From positions 1 to 64,000 of the forward strand of contig NZ_JAMBOJ010000003.1 in NCBI RefSeq assembly GCF_023715565.1: a DNA stretch of 64,000 bases. Reading direction: 5' to 3'. The stretch's first letter is position 1. Each line of letters begins with the position of its first letter. Positions 26,830 to 35,977 of the stretch are shown one piece after another. Origin of the DNA: Cytobacillus firmus. GTDB taxonomy: Bacteria; Bacillota; Bacilli; Bacillales; Cytobacillaceae. The translations under genes were made by a program, and so were the position numbers. The notes below the pieces were generated by a model that saw nothing but the letters and a program-made list of their open reading frames with translations, ran no database searches and was not told where the DNA came from.

Positions 26830-27981
26830 GTGGGGAACATTAAATATTTCGATTACGCAGCGACATGCCCGCTCGACCGAGAAGCGGCAAATGCCTATAT
26901 AAAAGCCTCAACTGAATACTTTGGCAATTCCCGCAGCCTACATGATACCGGGAGCGCAGCAGAAGGGCTCCTTGAAAATTGCAGGCGGGAATTGGCGGGA
27001 ATTTTAGGCGTTAAGAGTGAAGGAATCTATTTTACCAGCGGAGGTACGGAAAGCAATTTTCTTGCAATAGTTGCGCTGCTGTCTGCTTCTGAAAAATCAG
27101 GTAAACATATCATAACGGGACTCGCTGAACATTCATCCATTCATAGCGTTTTAGAGAAATTGCGTCTTGAGAAGGGCTATGAAATCACAAAAATTCCTTT
27201 TGGCTCAGATGGCCGTATAGACCTGAAAAAATTAAGTTCCGCCGTCAGGGATGATACCGTCTTAATTACCATACAGCATGGCAATTCTGAAATCGGCACA
27301 TTGCAGCCTCTCCTTGAGATCAGCGGGATTTGCAGGGATAGACAAATATTGCTCCATAGTGATTGTGTCCATACGTTTGGAAAATCAGATTTAAAAGGAG
27401 TCGCCCACTTTACTGATAGCCTGTCCTTTTCTGCACATAAATTTTACGGGCCAAAAGGGGTCGGAGGGGTTTACTTAAAACCAGGCATGCGGTGGAGCTC
27501 CTTTATACCCGGAGTGTCACATGAAAATGGATTCAGGCCTGGCACCATAAATCTTCCAGGGATTGTTGGTATGACAGTGGCTGCCCAGAAAGCTTATGTA
27601 AATTTAAGCAAGCATAACGGCCACTTCCAAATGCTGCGGGAAGTTCTGCTGAAGGAACTTGAACCTGCACAGGAGAAATTCGTAATATATGATTTTACAG
27701 GCTCTTACCAGCTTCCCTCTACGTTGGGACTTAGGCTAAAAGGGGTGGAGGGTCAATACATCATGCTCGAATGCAATAGACTTGGATTTGCCATATCTAC
27801 AGGAAGTGCATGCAGTACTAGCCAGCAAACTGTCTCTAAAACCCTGGAGGCACTGGGAGTTACAGATAAAAAAGGCAAAGAATTTATCAGGATCTCTTTC
27901 GGATGGAATACATCTGCTGAGGATGCAAAGGCATTGGGAGAAAAACTTGCTATCATGGCCAGGGAACTCGTACCCCTCTAA
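26830..27981 (+). CDS. nifS: NifS-type cysteine desulfurase for NadA cluster assembly
   Basis: A PLP-dependent cysteine desulfurase. In B. subtilis the nifS next to nadB supplies sulfur for the NadA 4Fe-4S cluster. Motifs are FDYAATCPLD, ESNFLAIVALL, the HSDCVHTFGK segment, the PLP lysine in SFSAHKFYGPKGVGG and the active-site Cys in STGSACSTSQQT. The start is unclear. The frame opens at 26758, but that lies upstream of the predicted transcription start. GTG 26830 is the last usual codon before the domain. ATT 26839 has the best ribosome binding site (AGGTGGGG) and aligns with the B. subtilis start. Confidence 0.9.
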   Translation: MGNIKYFDYAATCPLDREAANAYIKASTEYFGNSRSLHDTGSAAEGLLENCRRELAGILGVKSEGIYFTSGGTESNFLAIVALLSASEKSGKHIITGLAEHSSIHSVLEKLRLEKGYEITKIPFGSDGRIDLKKLSSAVRDDTVLITIQHGNSEIGTLQPLLEISGICRDRQILLHSDCVHTFGKSDLKGVAHFTDSLSFSAHKFYGPKGVGGVYLKPGMRWSSFIPGVSHENGFRPGTINLPGIVGMTVAAQKAYVNLSKHNGHFQMLREVLLKELEPAQEKFVIYDFTGSYQLPSTLGLRLKGVEGQYIMLECNRLGFAISTGSACSTSQQTVSKTLEALGVTDKKGKEFIRISFGWNTSAEDAKALGEKLAIMARELVPL

Positions 27982-28044
27982 TTTTTTCTTCTGCCGTTCC
28001 TTATGTTAGAATGAGACATTATCGGATTATAAGGGTGAGAAAAT

Positions 28045-28587
28045 ATGAATGAACAAAAAAAGGTGCTCGGAGAAGAGCGGAGGACCTTTCTGCTTCAGTT
28101 GCTGAAAGAAAGCGGACAGCCCATTACAGGAGGCGACCTTGCAGCAAAAACGAATGTAAGCAGACAGGTAATTGTTGGGGATATCACCCTTCTAAAAGCA
28201 AGAAAAGAGCCAATCATCGCCACAAGTCAGGGGTATATGTATCTTCATCAGGCCTCTCCCGCATCAGCAGCAGAGCGGGTCATTGCCTGTCATCATGACC
28301 CTGCTAGGACTGAAGAGGAATTGAATCTGCTTGTCGATCATGGAGTTACTGTAAAAGATGTAAGAATTGAACATCCCGTCTATGGTGACTTAACTGCATC
28401 GATTATGGTATCTACCCGCCAGGAAGTCAAGCAATTTATGGATAAAATCACGTCCACAAAGGCTTCTTTCTTATCAGAATTAACAGACGGCATACACCTC
28501 CATACTCTATCCGCAGCCTCCGAACGGAAACTCGATGAAGCTGAGAAAGTATTAAAAGAAGCAGGATTTCTTATTAACCTGGAATAG
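28045..28587 (+). CDS. niaR: NiaR, nicotinate-responsive repressor of NAD synthesis
   Basis: NiaR (YrxA) binds nicotinic acid and represses nadBCA and its own operon. The 180-residue protein has an N-terminal HTH_11 domain (GGDLAAKTNVSRQVIVGDIT, near 31-50) and a C-terminal 3H domain. The three conserved His segments are visible at IACHHDPA, IEHPVYGDL and DGIHLHTLS; these bind a metal with the ligand. It follows nifS by 63 bp in the same direction, which fits an autoregulated nifS-niaR operon. Confidence 0.95.
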   Translation: MNEQKKVLGEERRTFLLQLLKESGQPITGGDLAAKTNVSRQVIVGDITLLKARKEPIIATSQGYMYLHQASPASAAERVIACHHDPARTEEELNLLVDHGVTVKDVRIEHPVYGDLTASIMVSTRQEVKQFMDKITSTKASFLSELTDGIHLHTLSAASERKLDEAEKVLKEAGFLINLE

Positions 28588-28597
28588 CTTTAAATAC

Positions 28598-28635
28598 AAA
28601 AAGGACCCGGATATGTATTTGCCGGATCCTTTTTA
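28598..28635 (+). terminator. Bidirectional terminator between niaR and pheA
   Basis: AAAAAGGA-C-CCGG pairs with CCGG-A-TCCTTTTT (one mismatch) around an 11-nt loop, with T tracts on both strands between the convergent genes. Confidence 0.88.
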
Positions 28636-28636
28636 T

Positions 28637-29515
28637 TTATTCCTGCAGAACTCTGCTGTTCTTATTCCGAAGCTGAAAATACGGATAGCTGCCCAAAACC
28701 TTAACACTGCAGCCCAATGCCTCCAGTTCAGCAGCTGCCCCGGGGATCAAAACGTCATCCATTTTCATATCCACGTCAATGATAAAGAAATAATTTCCCA
28801 ATCCTGTTTTCATCGGTCTTGATTCAATCTTAGTCAAGTTGAGCTTCCTCCAGGCAAATGCCGAAAGTACCTGATGAAGAGCACCTGACCTGTCTGCAGG
28901 CAGCGTCACCATAACAGTCGTCTTGTGCCCTGCAAATTCCTTACGGTCTTCGCTGATTGACAGTTCTTTATTGGCTAAAACAATGAACTTTGTATGGTTA
29001 TAATCAAAATCATGGATATCTTCTTTGACGATCGCCAATCCATATACTTCTGCAGCTAATTCATTAGCTATGGCGCCTGCGCGCATGCCTGGATTATCTT
29101 TTACAAATTGAGCTGCCGCTGCTGTAGATGTAGTACTCTCACAAGGGATACCTTTCAGCTCTTTATGCAGAAATTTATGGCACTGAGCAATAGCATGGGA
29201 ATGACTATAAACCACATCAGTTTTATCCCACTCCTTAACATGAACTGGATGAACCATAAAATGCTGGCGAATCGGAGCTGTCAGTTCCCCGATAATCGGA
29301 AATTCCACTTCATGGATTAAATAGTCCAATGTAATATTCACAGAGCCTTCCAATGCGTTCTCAAGAGGAACTACCGCCAACTCTATTTCATTCTCATTTA
29401 AAGCATCAAAACAGGCAGGTATCGTTGGGTAGGCAACGGCTGTCTCATTAGGGAACAAGCTCCTGGCTGCAATATCTGTAAAAGTGGCTCTAGGTCCTAA
29501 AAATCCTAACTTCAC
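28637..29515 (-). CDS. pheA: Prephenate dehydratase
   Basis: PheA decarboxylates and dehydrates prephenate to phenylpyruvate in phenylalanine synthesis. The catalytic domain (1-185) shows GPRATFTDIAARSLF, VPLENALEGSVNITLDYLI and ESTTSTAAAAQFV. The active-site threonine motif appears as NHTKF near 180, with Lys where many relatives have Arg. The C-terminal ACT domain (200-285) binds phenylalanine, with GALHQVLSAFAWRKLNLTKI followed by ESRP. There is no chorismate mutase domain, as is usual in Bacillus. The GTG start follows AAGGGGG. Confidence 0.95.
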   Translation of the reverse strand: MKLGFLGPRATFTDIAARSLFPNETAVAYPTIPACFDALNENEIELAVVPLENALEGSVNITLDYLIHEVEFPIIGELTAPIRQHFMVHPVHVKEWDKTDVVYSHSHAIAQCHKFLHKELKGIPCESTTSTAAAAQFVKDNPGMRAGAIANELAAEVYGLAIVKEDIHDFDYNHTKFIVLANKELSISEDRKEFAGHKTTVMVTLPADRSGALHQVLSAFAWRKLNLTKIESRPMKTGLGNYFFIIDVDMKMDDVLIPGAAAELEALGCSVKVLGSYPYFQLRNKNSRVLQE

Positions 29516-29624
29516 GGTAATTACCCCCTTCTTTATTCAGACTTATTTTAAATCACAGAAAATTCCCCTTATACTTCATTACTTTAACACATGTATGTGG
29601 TTTACAAAATAAAAAATGAAAAAA

Positions 29625-29656
29625 GGGCAGGGTACAGAGCACATTTTCTCATGCAC
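29625..29656 (-). terminator. Possible terminator between pheB and pheA
   Basis: On the reverse strand GGGTGCA, which overlaps the pheB stop, can pair with TGTACCC (one wobble), and TGCCCTTTTTT follows. It may separate or attenuate pheA transcription. Confidence 0.45.
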
Positions 29657-30104
29657 CCGTTCCCAGCACCTCTACTTTTTCTACAAACTCCAATTTTCTA
29701 AGCCTTGCCAATAGTTCCTCAATCTCGATGCCCATTTCAGTTACATTCAGGGAAAGCGTAACATTTGCCCTTCCCTGAAGGGGAATGGTCTGATGTATTG
29801 TCAAGACGTTGCACCCCGACGAAGCCACAACGCCCAACAAATGAGATAAAGTCCCCGACCTGTCTTCCAGGTGAAAGAATAAAGTAATCAACCGTTCTTT
29901 GACAACAGTATGGAAAGGGAACACAGTGTCTCTATATTTATAAAAAGCACTTCTGCTCAAATCTACTTTTTGGACAGCATCCCAAACCGATTCGGCTTTT
30001 CCCCTTTCGATCATTTCCTTCGCATCCAATGTTTTCTTCATGGCTTCAGGCAAAACATCTTCACGAACCAAATAAAATTTCTTATCGAATCTATCTTTTC
30101 TCAT
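29649..30104 (-). CDS. pheB: ACT-domain protein PheB
   Basis: PheB (UPF0735 family) is a 151-residue protein encoded between obg and pheA in most Bacillus genomes. Residues 1-65 form a helical region with [19 protein letters not shown] and the conserved [18 protein letters not shown] segment. Residues 70-145 form an ACT domain ([20 protein letters not shown]), which suggests amino-acid binding and a regulatory role in phenylalanine synthesis. No enzymatic activity is established. It starts 25 bp after obg and probably shares its mRNA. Confidence 0.93.
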   Translation of the reverse strand: MRKDRFDKKFYLVREDVLPEAMKKTLDAKEMIERGKAESVWDAVQKVDLSRSAFYKYRDTVFPFHTVVKERLITLFFHLEDRSGTLSHLLGVVASSGCNVLTIHQTIPLQGRANVTLSLNVTEMGIEIEELLARLRKLEFVEKVEVLGTGA

Positions 30105-30129
30105 TTCTCCACCCCGTCAATCGAGAAGG

Positions 30130-31422
30130 TTAGTCAATAAACTCGAATTCATAATCAAGCAGCTTAACGATATCACCGTCTTTTGCTCCTTTTTCACGAA
30201 GAGCATCATCCACACCCATCCCGCGCAGCTGTCTGGCAAACCTGCGGACAGATTCATCTCTTGAGAAGTCTGTCATTTTAAAGAGCTTCTCAATAGCATC
30301 GCCTGATACCACGAATACTCCTGCAGGGTCTCTCGTGATGACAAATTCAGTCTGCTCAGATTCATGCTTGTAAAGAACGCGGTGGACACCTGTATCTTCC
30401 TCTTCTTCATGTGACAGCGGGAATTCAGGGGTTTCTTCAACCTTATCTGCAACGGTAAATAATAAATCCCTTAATCCTTGTCTCGTTATTGCGGATATCG
30501 GGAAAATCGGATAATCTTCATCAAGCTGTTCCTTGAATTTTTTTAGATTTTCCTCTGCATCAGGCATATCCATTTTATTAGCCACAATAATTTGCGGCCT
30601 TTCTGTGAGACGCAGATTATATTCTTTTAATTCTTTATTGATCGTTAGATAGTCTTCATAAGGATCTCTGCCCTCAACAGCAGCCATATCGATAACATGA
30701 ACAATAACCCTTGTTCTTTCAATATGCCGCAAAAACTGATGGCCAAGTCCTACTCCCGAATGGGCGCCTTCAATTAATCCAGGCAAGTCTGCCATTACAA
30801 AGCTTCGTCCATCTTCAGTCTCAACCATTCCCAGATTGGGAGCAATTGTCGTAAAGTGATATTCTGCAATCTTCGGTCTTGCTGATGATACAACTGACAG
30901 CAACGTCGATTTTCCCACGCTCGGGAAACCAACTAAACCAACATCAGCTAAAAGCTTAAGCTCCAGCACAACATCTCTTTCCTGGCCCGGTTCGCCGTGT
31001 TCGGACAATTCTGGAGCAGGATTAGCAGGAGTTGCAAATCGGGTGTTTCCTCTGCCTCCACGGCCCCCTTTTGCTATAACGGCTCTTTGACCGTGCTCAG
31101 TCAAATCTGCAATTACTTCCCCTGACTCGGCATCTGTTACAACTGTTCCCGGTGGTACTTTAACAATCATGTCCTTTGAGTTTCTTCCATGCTGGTTCTT
31201 GGACATGCCATGCTCACCGCGGGGAGCTTTAAAGTGGCGCTGATAACGGAAATCCATTAACGTGCGCAATCCTTCATTCACTTCAAAAATAACATTGGCA
31301 CCCTTGCCGCCATCTCCGCCGGCCGGGCCTCCGTTCGGCACATATTTTTCACGGCGGAAAGCGACCATTCCGTTGCCCCCGTCCCCGCCTTTAACATAAA
31401 CTTTGACTTGATCGACAAACAT
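30130..31422 (-). CDS. obg: GTPase Obg/CgtA
   Basis: Obg is an essential GTPase involved in 50S ribosome assembly and stress signalling, and in Bacillus in starting sporulation. The glycine-rich Obg fold (1-158) contains [20 protein letters not shown] and [16 protein letters not shown]. The G domain has [11 protein letters not shown] (P-loop), [16 protein letters not shown] (G3) and NKMDMPD (G4). The C-terminal OCT domain completes the 430-residue protein. I chose the ATG at 31422 (MFVDQVKV) with GGGAGG nine bases upstream; the frame opens 63 bases earlier without a binding site. Confidence 0.97.
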   Translation of the reverse strand: MFVDQVKVYVKGGDGGNGMVAFRREKYVPNGGPAGGDGGKGANVIFEVNEGLRTLMDFRYQRHFKAPRGEHGMSKNQHGRNSKDMIVKVPPGTVVTDAESGEVIADLTEHGQRAVIAKGGRGGRGNTRFATPANPAPELSEHGEPGQERDVVLELKLLADVGLVGFPSVGKSTLLSVVSSARPKIAEYHFTTIAPNLGMVETEDGRSFVMADLPGLIEGAHSGVGLGHQFLRHIERTRVIVHVIDMAAVEGRDPYEDYLTINKELKEYNLRLTERPQIIVANKMDMPDAEENLKKFKEQLDEDYPIFPISAITRQGLRDLLFTVADKVEETPEFPLSHEEEEDTGVHRVLYKHESEQTEFVITRDPAGVFVVSGDAIEKLFKMTDFSRDESVRRFARQLRGMGVDDALREKGAKDGDIVKLLDYEFEFID

Positions 31423-31564
31423 ATATAAATTCCTCCCGTCTGCAGTATGTCCCGATCGTCTGGCATTCAGCCAGATTACCGGCACTGACCGGATCCGCTT
31501 CTTATACTTAAGAAGTGCCCAGCCTGCAGAGTTTCACACTTAGTATTGCTATTTTTGACAGAAA

Positions 31565-32116
31565 TCACTCTCTGCCATTCGCAATGAATGGCACAAATAA
31601 TTCCAGTGTAAGCTCCTCTTCAGCTAATTCCTGAACAGCAGCCGTTATGTCAGTGTTCTTCTTTTTAAAGAACTTCTCCAATTGATCCATATCTGTTAGT
31701 ATTCCGCTAAAATCAAAAAAGAAACGAGCCCCTTCTTTTTCATGCCTGATGGATACAGATAAATGATTATCATGGTAGGGCTTTACTGATGAGTCCAAAA
31801 TGGCCAAAAAAGAGCCTGTCCACTCAGAAAGGACAGAGTCATCCAACCGTCCGGCAATGGGATCATCGAGCACCTCATATTCAAGCTGAAGGTAGTGGTT
31901 CTCCCAATTATAAGTTAATAAAAGCGAAGCAAAACCAGGAAGATTCATATTCGAAAGTCTTGCCTCCTGCTGTGCTTCCACCACAATTTCATCTATGATT
32001 TCCTTAGCCCTGTCTGTCTTATTAAGGGAAAGGTTGCCTTTAATTAATTGTATTTTATTCAGCCAGTCATGCCGTGCATGACGCAGCACTTCAATCATAT
32101 TCCAGTCTTTTTCCAT
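31565..32116 (-). CDS. spo0B: Sporulation phosphotransferase Spo0B
   Basis: Spo0B carries phosphate from Spo0F to Spo0A in the sporulation phosphorelay. The 183-residue protein has the four-helix-bundle histidine segment RHARHDWLNKIQLIKGNLSL (near 12-31). His16 in RHDWLN is the expected phosphorylation site, equivalent to B. subtilis His30. The C-terminal part resembles a degenerate histidine-kinase ATP-binding fold. The gene order rpmA-spo0B-obg is conserved. Confidence 0.94.
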   Translation of the reverse strand: MEKDWNMIEVLRHARHDWLNKIQLIKGNLSLNKTDRAKEIIDEIVVEAQQEARLSNMNLPGFASLLLTYNWENHYLQLEYEVLDDPIAGRLDDSVLSEWTGSFLAILDSSVKPYHDNHLSVSIRHEKEGARFFFDFSGILTDMDQLEKFFKKKNTDITAAVQELAEEELTLELFVPFIANGRE

Positions 32117-32167
32117 ATATGCACTCCTGTATGGTTATTAGGCTGTCAGAAGACTGTGCTTGCTGTA

Positions 32168-32195
32168 AGTATATCAAAAAACATAGGTACAGTAA
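32168..32195 (-). promoter_or_regulatory. Sigma-A promoter for the spo0B-obg operon
   Basis: On the reverse strand TTACTG (32190-32195), a 16-bp spacer and TATACT (32168-32173) lie about 50 bp upstream of spo0B. A partial inverted repeat (GGCTG...GAAGACTG at 32141-32156 against CAGTCTTCAGCC near 32245-32257) brackets it. Confidence 0.55.
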
Positions 32196-32303
32196 GCAAA
32201 TTTATGATAAATAAGAAAATATTGCTTATGCGATGAAGAACTGCAGTCTTCAGCCTGCTATAAATTCATCGGATAATATTTGAAGTGCACCAGCGGATTT
32301 TTT

Positions 32304-32345
32304 GCCAAAAAAAGAAAACCCTAACCTTGTGGGCTAGGGTTTTCT
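32304..32345 (-). terminator. Terminator after rpmA
   Basis: GAAAACCCTA and TAGGGTTTTC form a 10-bp perfect stem with further G-C pairs inside. On the reverse strand the hairpin is followed by a run of seven T residues, ending the rplU-prp-rpmA transcript. Confidence 0.9.
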
Positions 32346-32354
32346 CGAAAAGGC

Positions 32355-32648
32355 TTACGCCTCTTGAGCTGCAGGATATACGCTCACTTGCTTGCGGTCA
32401 CGTCCAAGACGCTCGAATTTAACAACACCGTCAACTTTCGCGAATAGTGTGTCATCGCCGCCTTTACCCACGTTTACACCTGGGTAGATCTTTGTACCGC
32501 GCTGACGGTACAGGATTGAGCCGCCAGTAACGAATTGTCCGTCCGCACGCTTAGCGCCCAGACGCTTAGAGATTGAATCACGGCCGTTCTTTGTAGAACC
32601 TACTCCCTTTTTAGAAGCGAACAACTGAAGATCTAATTTTAATAGCAT
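32355..32648 (-). CDS. rpmA: 50S ribosomal protein L27
   Basis: L27 lies near the peptidyl-transferase centre. The 97-residue protein carries the Firmicutes-type N-terminal extension ending LQLF, before the mature start [14 protein letters not shown]. This extension is removed by the Prp protease, encoded just upstream. The conserved [20 protein letters not shown] segment is intact. The ATG directly follows the prp stop codon, so translation is coupled. Confidence 0.98.
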   Translation of the reverse strand: MLLKLDLQLFASKKGVGSTKNGRDSISKRLGAKRADGQFVTGGSILYRQRGTKIYPGVNVGKGGDDTLFAKVDGVVKFERLGRDRKQVSVYPAAQEA

Positions 32649-32987
32649 TTATTCCACCTCCTGCTTTTTGAAGGTAATTTGTATATACTTTCCGTAGTCT
32701 TCTTCAATCGTCTGCAATGAAACCACCATGCCTTCAATCAGAAGCTGCACTTTCTCATTCATGTCTTCCTGAAGATCAGGAAGAACACAGCGGAGAAAAC
32801 CTTCTCCATGGCTGATCTCTGGTGTCACGCCGGTTAGGGCATGGACAGCATTAATGGCCCCGATGGAAACGGCAGATACGCCTGCACAGACAATATCCTT
32901 GCCTCTGTTTGCAAAGAATGCATGACCGCTTATTTCAAACGAATGAATATTTCCGGAATCTTTACGAGTAATCGTTACTTCAATCAT
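32649..32987 (-). CDS. prp: Prp, cysteine protease for ribosomal protein L27
   Basis: Prp (YsxB) cleaves the N-terminal extension of L27, an essential maturation step in Firmicutes. The 112-residue protein shows the catalytic pair: His22 in SGHAFFANRGKD and Cys34 in DIVCAGVSAVSIGAINA. It is encoded between its substrate gene rpmA and rplU in the standard order. Confidence 0.95.
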   Translation of the reverse strand: MIEVTITRKDSGNIHSFEISGHAFFANRGKDIVCAGVSAVSIGAINAVHALTGVTPEISHGEGFLRCVLPDLQEDMNEKVQLLIEGMVVSLQTIEEDYGKYIQITFKKQEVE

Positions 32988-33001
32988 CTTAAATCGCCTG
33001 A

Positions 33002-33310
33002 TTAAGCGTTGATTTTTTCAATCACAACTTTAGTGTAAGGCTGACGATGACCTTGCTTCTTACGATAGTTTTTCTTCGCTTTGTATTTGAATACAGTGAT
33101 TTTCTTTTGACGGCCTTGTTTTTCAACTTTAGCTGTAACAGTAGCACCTTCAACTACAGGGCTTCCTACTTTTACGCTGTCTCCGCCAACGAAAAGAACC
33201 TTTCCAAAAGTAACTGTTTCGCCTGCTTCAGCGTTAAGCTTTTCGATGTAGATAGCTTGACCTTCTTCTACACGTAATTGCTTTCCGCCAGTTTCGATAA
33301 TCGCGTACAT
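33002..33310 (-). CDS. rplU: 50S ribosomal protein L21
   Basis: L21 binds 23S rRNA. The 102-residue protein starts [18 protein letters not shown] and ends with the [17 protein letters not shown] signature. The ATG at 33310 is chosen because GAGGAGGTG lies about seven bases upstream; an ATG nine bases earlier lies too close to the site. It heads rplU-prp-rpmA and is preceded by a structured leader. Confidence 0.98.
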   Translation of the reverse strand: MYAIIETGGKQLRVEEGQAIYIEKLNAEAGETVTFGKVLFVGGDSVKVGSPVVEGATVTAKVEKQGRQKKITVFKYKAKKNYRKKQGHRQPYTKVVIEKINA

Positions 33311-33319
33311 GAACTGCAC

Positions 33320-33426
33320 CTCCTCTTAGACTAAGACTCGCCATCCCAGGCGCCGACACGATATGCGGGCTTATGTACCTGTTCTGTGCGGTTGTAGCAC
33401 GGGTGCGCTACAAACATAACATGAAA
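33320..33426 (-). ncRNA. Probable L21 leader, autoregulatory 5' structure
   Basis: The mRNA leader upstream of rplU holds a hairpin TTGTAGC (33407-33413 on the reverse strand) with GCTACAA (33392-33398). Further GC-rich elements (GTGTCGGCGCC and TGGGATGGCGAG) follow before the ribosome binding site. The position and layout fit the L21 leader family found upstream of rplU in Bacillus, where the ribosomal protein is thought to control its own operon. Confidence 0.7.
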
Positions 33427-33456
33427 ATACTATCATATAATGATTAATCATGTCAA
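33427..33456 (-). promoter_or_regulatory. Sigma-A promoter for rplU-prp-rpmA
   Basis: On the reverse strand TTGACA (33451-33456) and TAGTAT (33427-33432) are 18 bp apart, just upstream of the structured leader. Confidence 0.65.
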
Positions 33457-33563
33457 TAAGAATAATATGATTCTCTATGTTTGCACCTGAAAGTAACTCT
33501 TTTGCGTGCCTTTACAATTATAATGCTTATGGGGCAATTAGGGAAGTGGGAAATACTGCACTA

Positions 33564-33600
33564 GAAAAGCAGGCGGGTCGCTTAACCCAGCCTGCTTTGA
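33564..33600 (-). terminator. Terminator of rng
   Basis: AAAGCAGGC-T-GGGT pairs with ACCC-G-CCTGCTTTT on the reverse strand, directly after the rng stop codon at 33602. Confidence 0.82.
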
Positions 33601-33601
33601 A

Positions 33602-35056
33602 CTATCCGAGCTCATTAGCACTGCCAAATTTCCGGATTTGATAAAATGGCTTGCTATTTTCCTTAATGGAAAAAATAATTTTCAAGCCAATGCTGTTTTC
33701 GATTCTTTTTTTATGGTCACCATTTTGCCCTGAGAATATCTCGGCTGTGTCTGTAGTGGTTTCGATCAGGACAGCTTCATGGTCATTGCCCCGATGTTCC
33801 CACAGTTCTCTTTCCAGCCTGAAGGCAATGGTCTCAGCGCTCAGCACTCTTCCGGTTCCCTCGCACACTTGACACCTTTCAGTAAGTGATTCGGATATGG
33901 CGGGTCTCGTTTTTTTACGGGTCATCTGAAGGATCCCAAGAGGGGAGAATCCAACAAGATTCGTTCGTCTTTCATCTTTTTTCAGCGCGTTTTCCATTGT
34001 GGCAAGAATTTGCTTCCTGTCGGATGCTTCTTTCATATCAATAAAATCGATTAGGATCATGCCGCCAATATCCCGGAGACAGATCTGCCTTGCAGCTTCT
34101 TCGGCCGCCATTTCATTGGTTTTTAGCACAGTGTCCCTACGGTCCTGTTTACCGGCGAACTTCCCTGTATTGACATCGATGACCGTTAAAGCTTCTGCTT
34201 CATCGAAAATAAGATATGCGCCATTATCAAGCCAGACAATTCGTTTCAGCGCTTTATCAATTTCAGCTTCAGCATTAAAAGCAGCGAGGATATTTTCCTT
34301 GCCCGTGTACAGCTGAATTGGCAGGCCTGTGTTTTTCATGAGCACATTCTTCAGTGATAAATCGTCCACGGCGATTTCACCGTCAGCCATTTTATTCGCC
34401 TCTTCGATAATTTCCTTAATAAAGGAATCCGCTTCATACACTTTTCCCGGCTTCTTTTTCATTTCCGCTTCCCTTAAAAGGTCCCAGTACTCAGCCCTGA
34501 GTTTTTCCAACTCATCCATAAGCTCATTCTCTTTCCTGCTGACGCAGGATGTTCTGAAAATCAGACCTTCATTCTCTTCTTTAGCTCGATAGCCAAATTG
34601 ACGCCAGCCTTCTCTTGCTTTACTATCCTCAATTTTCTTGGAGACAGCAACATATCGGCCGTTTGGCATATAGATCAGTGATTCTCCTGAAAATTCAATT
34701 AAACCAGACAACCTTGGTCCTTTCGTGCCCGCAGCGTCCTTTTCAACTTGAACAAGTATTCTTTCTCCCTGATGAACAAAAGAAGAAATGCTCCTGTTTT
34801 CCTTTAAATGCAAATCCTCAGCAGAACAAACATAAGATGCCAGTTTGTCCCTGTGAAGGAATCCGCTTTGATCTTCACCTATCTCTACAAAAGCTGCATT
34901 CAACCCAGGCATTACCTTTGCAACGGTGCCTAAGTATATATCACCAACTGATGAACGATGCTTCGGCTGGTCAATAAATAGCTTTTCGACCCTATTATCT
35001 TTTAAAAGCACAAACCGTCGCTCTCTTGATGCATAATTTACAACTAACTTATTCAA
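33602..35056 (-). CDS. rng: Ribonuclease E/G family protein
   Basis: An endoribonuclease of the RNase E/G family, likely acting in rRNA maturation or mRNA decay. It has an S1 domain near residues 35-125 (GDIYLGTVAKVMPGLNAAFV). The catalytic DNase I-like region includes AEALTVIDVNTGKFAG with its metal-binding Asp and GGMILIDFIDM. The zinc-link Cys pair is in RCQVCEGTGRV. At 484 residues it is the short RNase G type without a degradosome scaffold. B. subtilis lacks an RNase E/G, so this gene between rplU and spoIVFB is a difference from that species. Confidence 0.93.
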   Translation of the reverse strand: MNKLVVNYASRERRFVLLKDNRVEKLFIDQPKHRSSVGDIYLGTVAKVMPGLNAAFVEIGEDQSGFLHRDKLASYVCSAEDLHLKENRSISSFVHQGERILVQVEKDAAGTKGPRLSGLIEFSGESLIYMPNGRYVAVSKKIEDSKAREGWRQFGYRAKEENEGLIFRTSCVSRKENELMDELEKLRAEYWDLLREAEMKKKPGKVYEADSFIKEIIEEANKMADGEIAVDDLSLKNVLMKNTGLPIQLYTGKENILAAFNAEAEIDKALKRIVWLDNGAYLIFDEAEALTVIDVNTGKFAGKQDRRDTVLKTNEMAAEEAARQICLRDIGGMILIDFIDMKEASDRKQILATMENALKKDERRTNLVGFSPLGILQMTRKKTRPAISESLTERCQVCEGTGRVLSAETIAFRLERELWEHRGNDHEAVLIETTTDTAEIFSGQNGDHKKRIENSIGLKIIFSIKENSKPFYQIRKFGSANELG

Positions 35057-35110
35057 AACGATTTCCTCACTTTAAAACATTATTTATTCATGTTAATGCA
35101 AATTTGCTCT

Positions 35111-35977
35111 TCAGTAAACATAAAGCAAATCACCTATTTTAGCTGTCAGCACTTTTTCTGCAAAGCATGCATGCAGCAGTTCATTTTCATCTAATGCACC
35201 CTTTTCTTTCCCGTCCTTTTCAACAATGATGGGGTGCTTGCATCCTCGCTGAAACCTTTCCAGCACGTCAATAACCAATTCTTCTTCCCGGACAACGATT
35301 GGCTTCAATGTCCGAAAGTCGCTGTGCTTCCCATAATACCTTTCGAGAAGAAAACGGATAAACACGAATCGGCTCTGCTTCCATTCATGATATAGCGAAA
35401 ACACTAAAAAAGCGAGGATTACCCAAATATTCAAATTAACCGGAGAGGTCAGCAAAGTTAGTATAACGAAACTGATTAGACCCGCAGCCGAAATGAAAAG
35501 TGTTTTTCTGTGCGCTTCCGGAAATGCTTGATTAAGAGAAAGCCATAAGAAAACAAGTTTTCCTCCATCCAATGGCCAGACTGGGAGCAGGTTAAAAATT
35601 AATATCATTATATTAAATTGAATAAACAGATGAAACATATCAGCAGACAGCCAGGAAAACTCATAAAATAACAGCGCCGCCCCCATCATCCATATATGCT
35701 GAAGCGGCCCTGCTATAATGACTATAATCTCCTCTTTCAGCGGCCGGTTCCCGTGTTCATCCATTTCCGCTACACCTCCAAATGGCAGGAGGGCAATCTT
35801 TTTTATTCTCCAGGAATAAAGGGATGCAGCAACGGCATGCCCCATTTCATGAACAAATATAATCAGGAGCAGCATACATAATTCTATAAAATGGGCTGTC
35901 ACAACAGACAGTCCGATAATCGCCCATAACAAAGGATGAATATGAATATGTGTGATTAACCCTGTTATTTTATTCAA
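35111..35977 (-). CDS. spoIVFB: SpoIVFB, intramembrane protease for pro-sigma-K
   Basis: A site-2-protease-type metalloprotease in the outer forespore membrane that activates pro-sigma-K. The HEMGH zinc motif is at residues 43-47, and the third ligand lies in LLPVWPLDGGK (near 137). About six transmembrane segments come first, then a C-terminal CBS-like domain (from about 215) that senses ATP in B. subtilis. The start overlaps spoIVFA by 8 bp, which matches the coupled B. subtilis operon. Confidence 0.95.
   Translation of the reverse strand: MNKITGLITHIHIHPLLWAIIGLSVVTAHFIELCMLLLIIFVHEMGHAVAASLYSWRIKKIALLPFGGVAEMDEHGNRPLKEEIIVIIAGPLQHIWMMGAALLFYEFSWLSADMFHLFIQFNIMILIFNLLPVWPLDGGKLVFLWLSLNQAFPEAHRKTLFISAAGLISFVILTLLTSPVNLNIWVILAFLVFSLYHEWKQSRFVFIRFLLERYYGKHSDFRTLKPIVVREEELVIDVLERFQRGCKHPIIVEKDGKEKGALDENELLHACFAEKVLTAKIGDLLYVY

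Noticed and set aside
29516-29648. T-box or amino-acid riboswitch before pheA
   Set aside because: The gap is only 133 bp and shows no T-box sequence or specifier stem.
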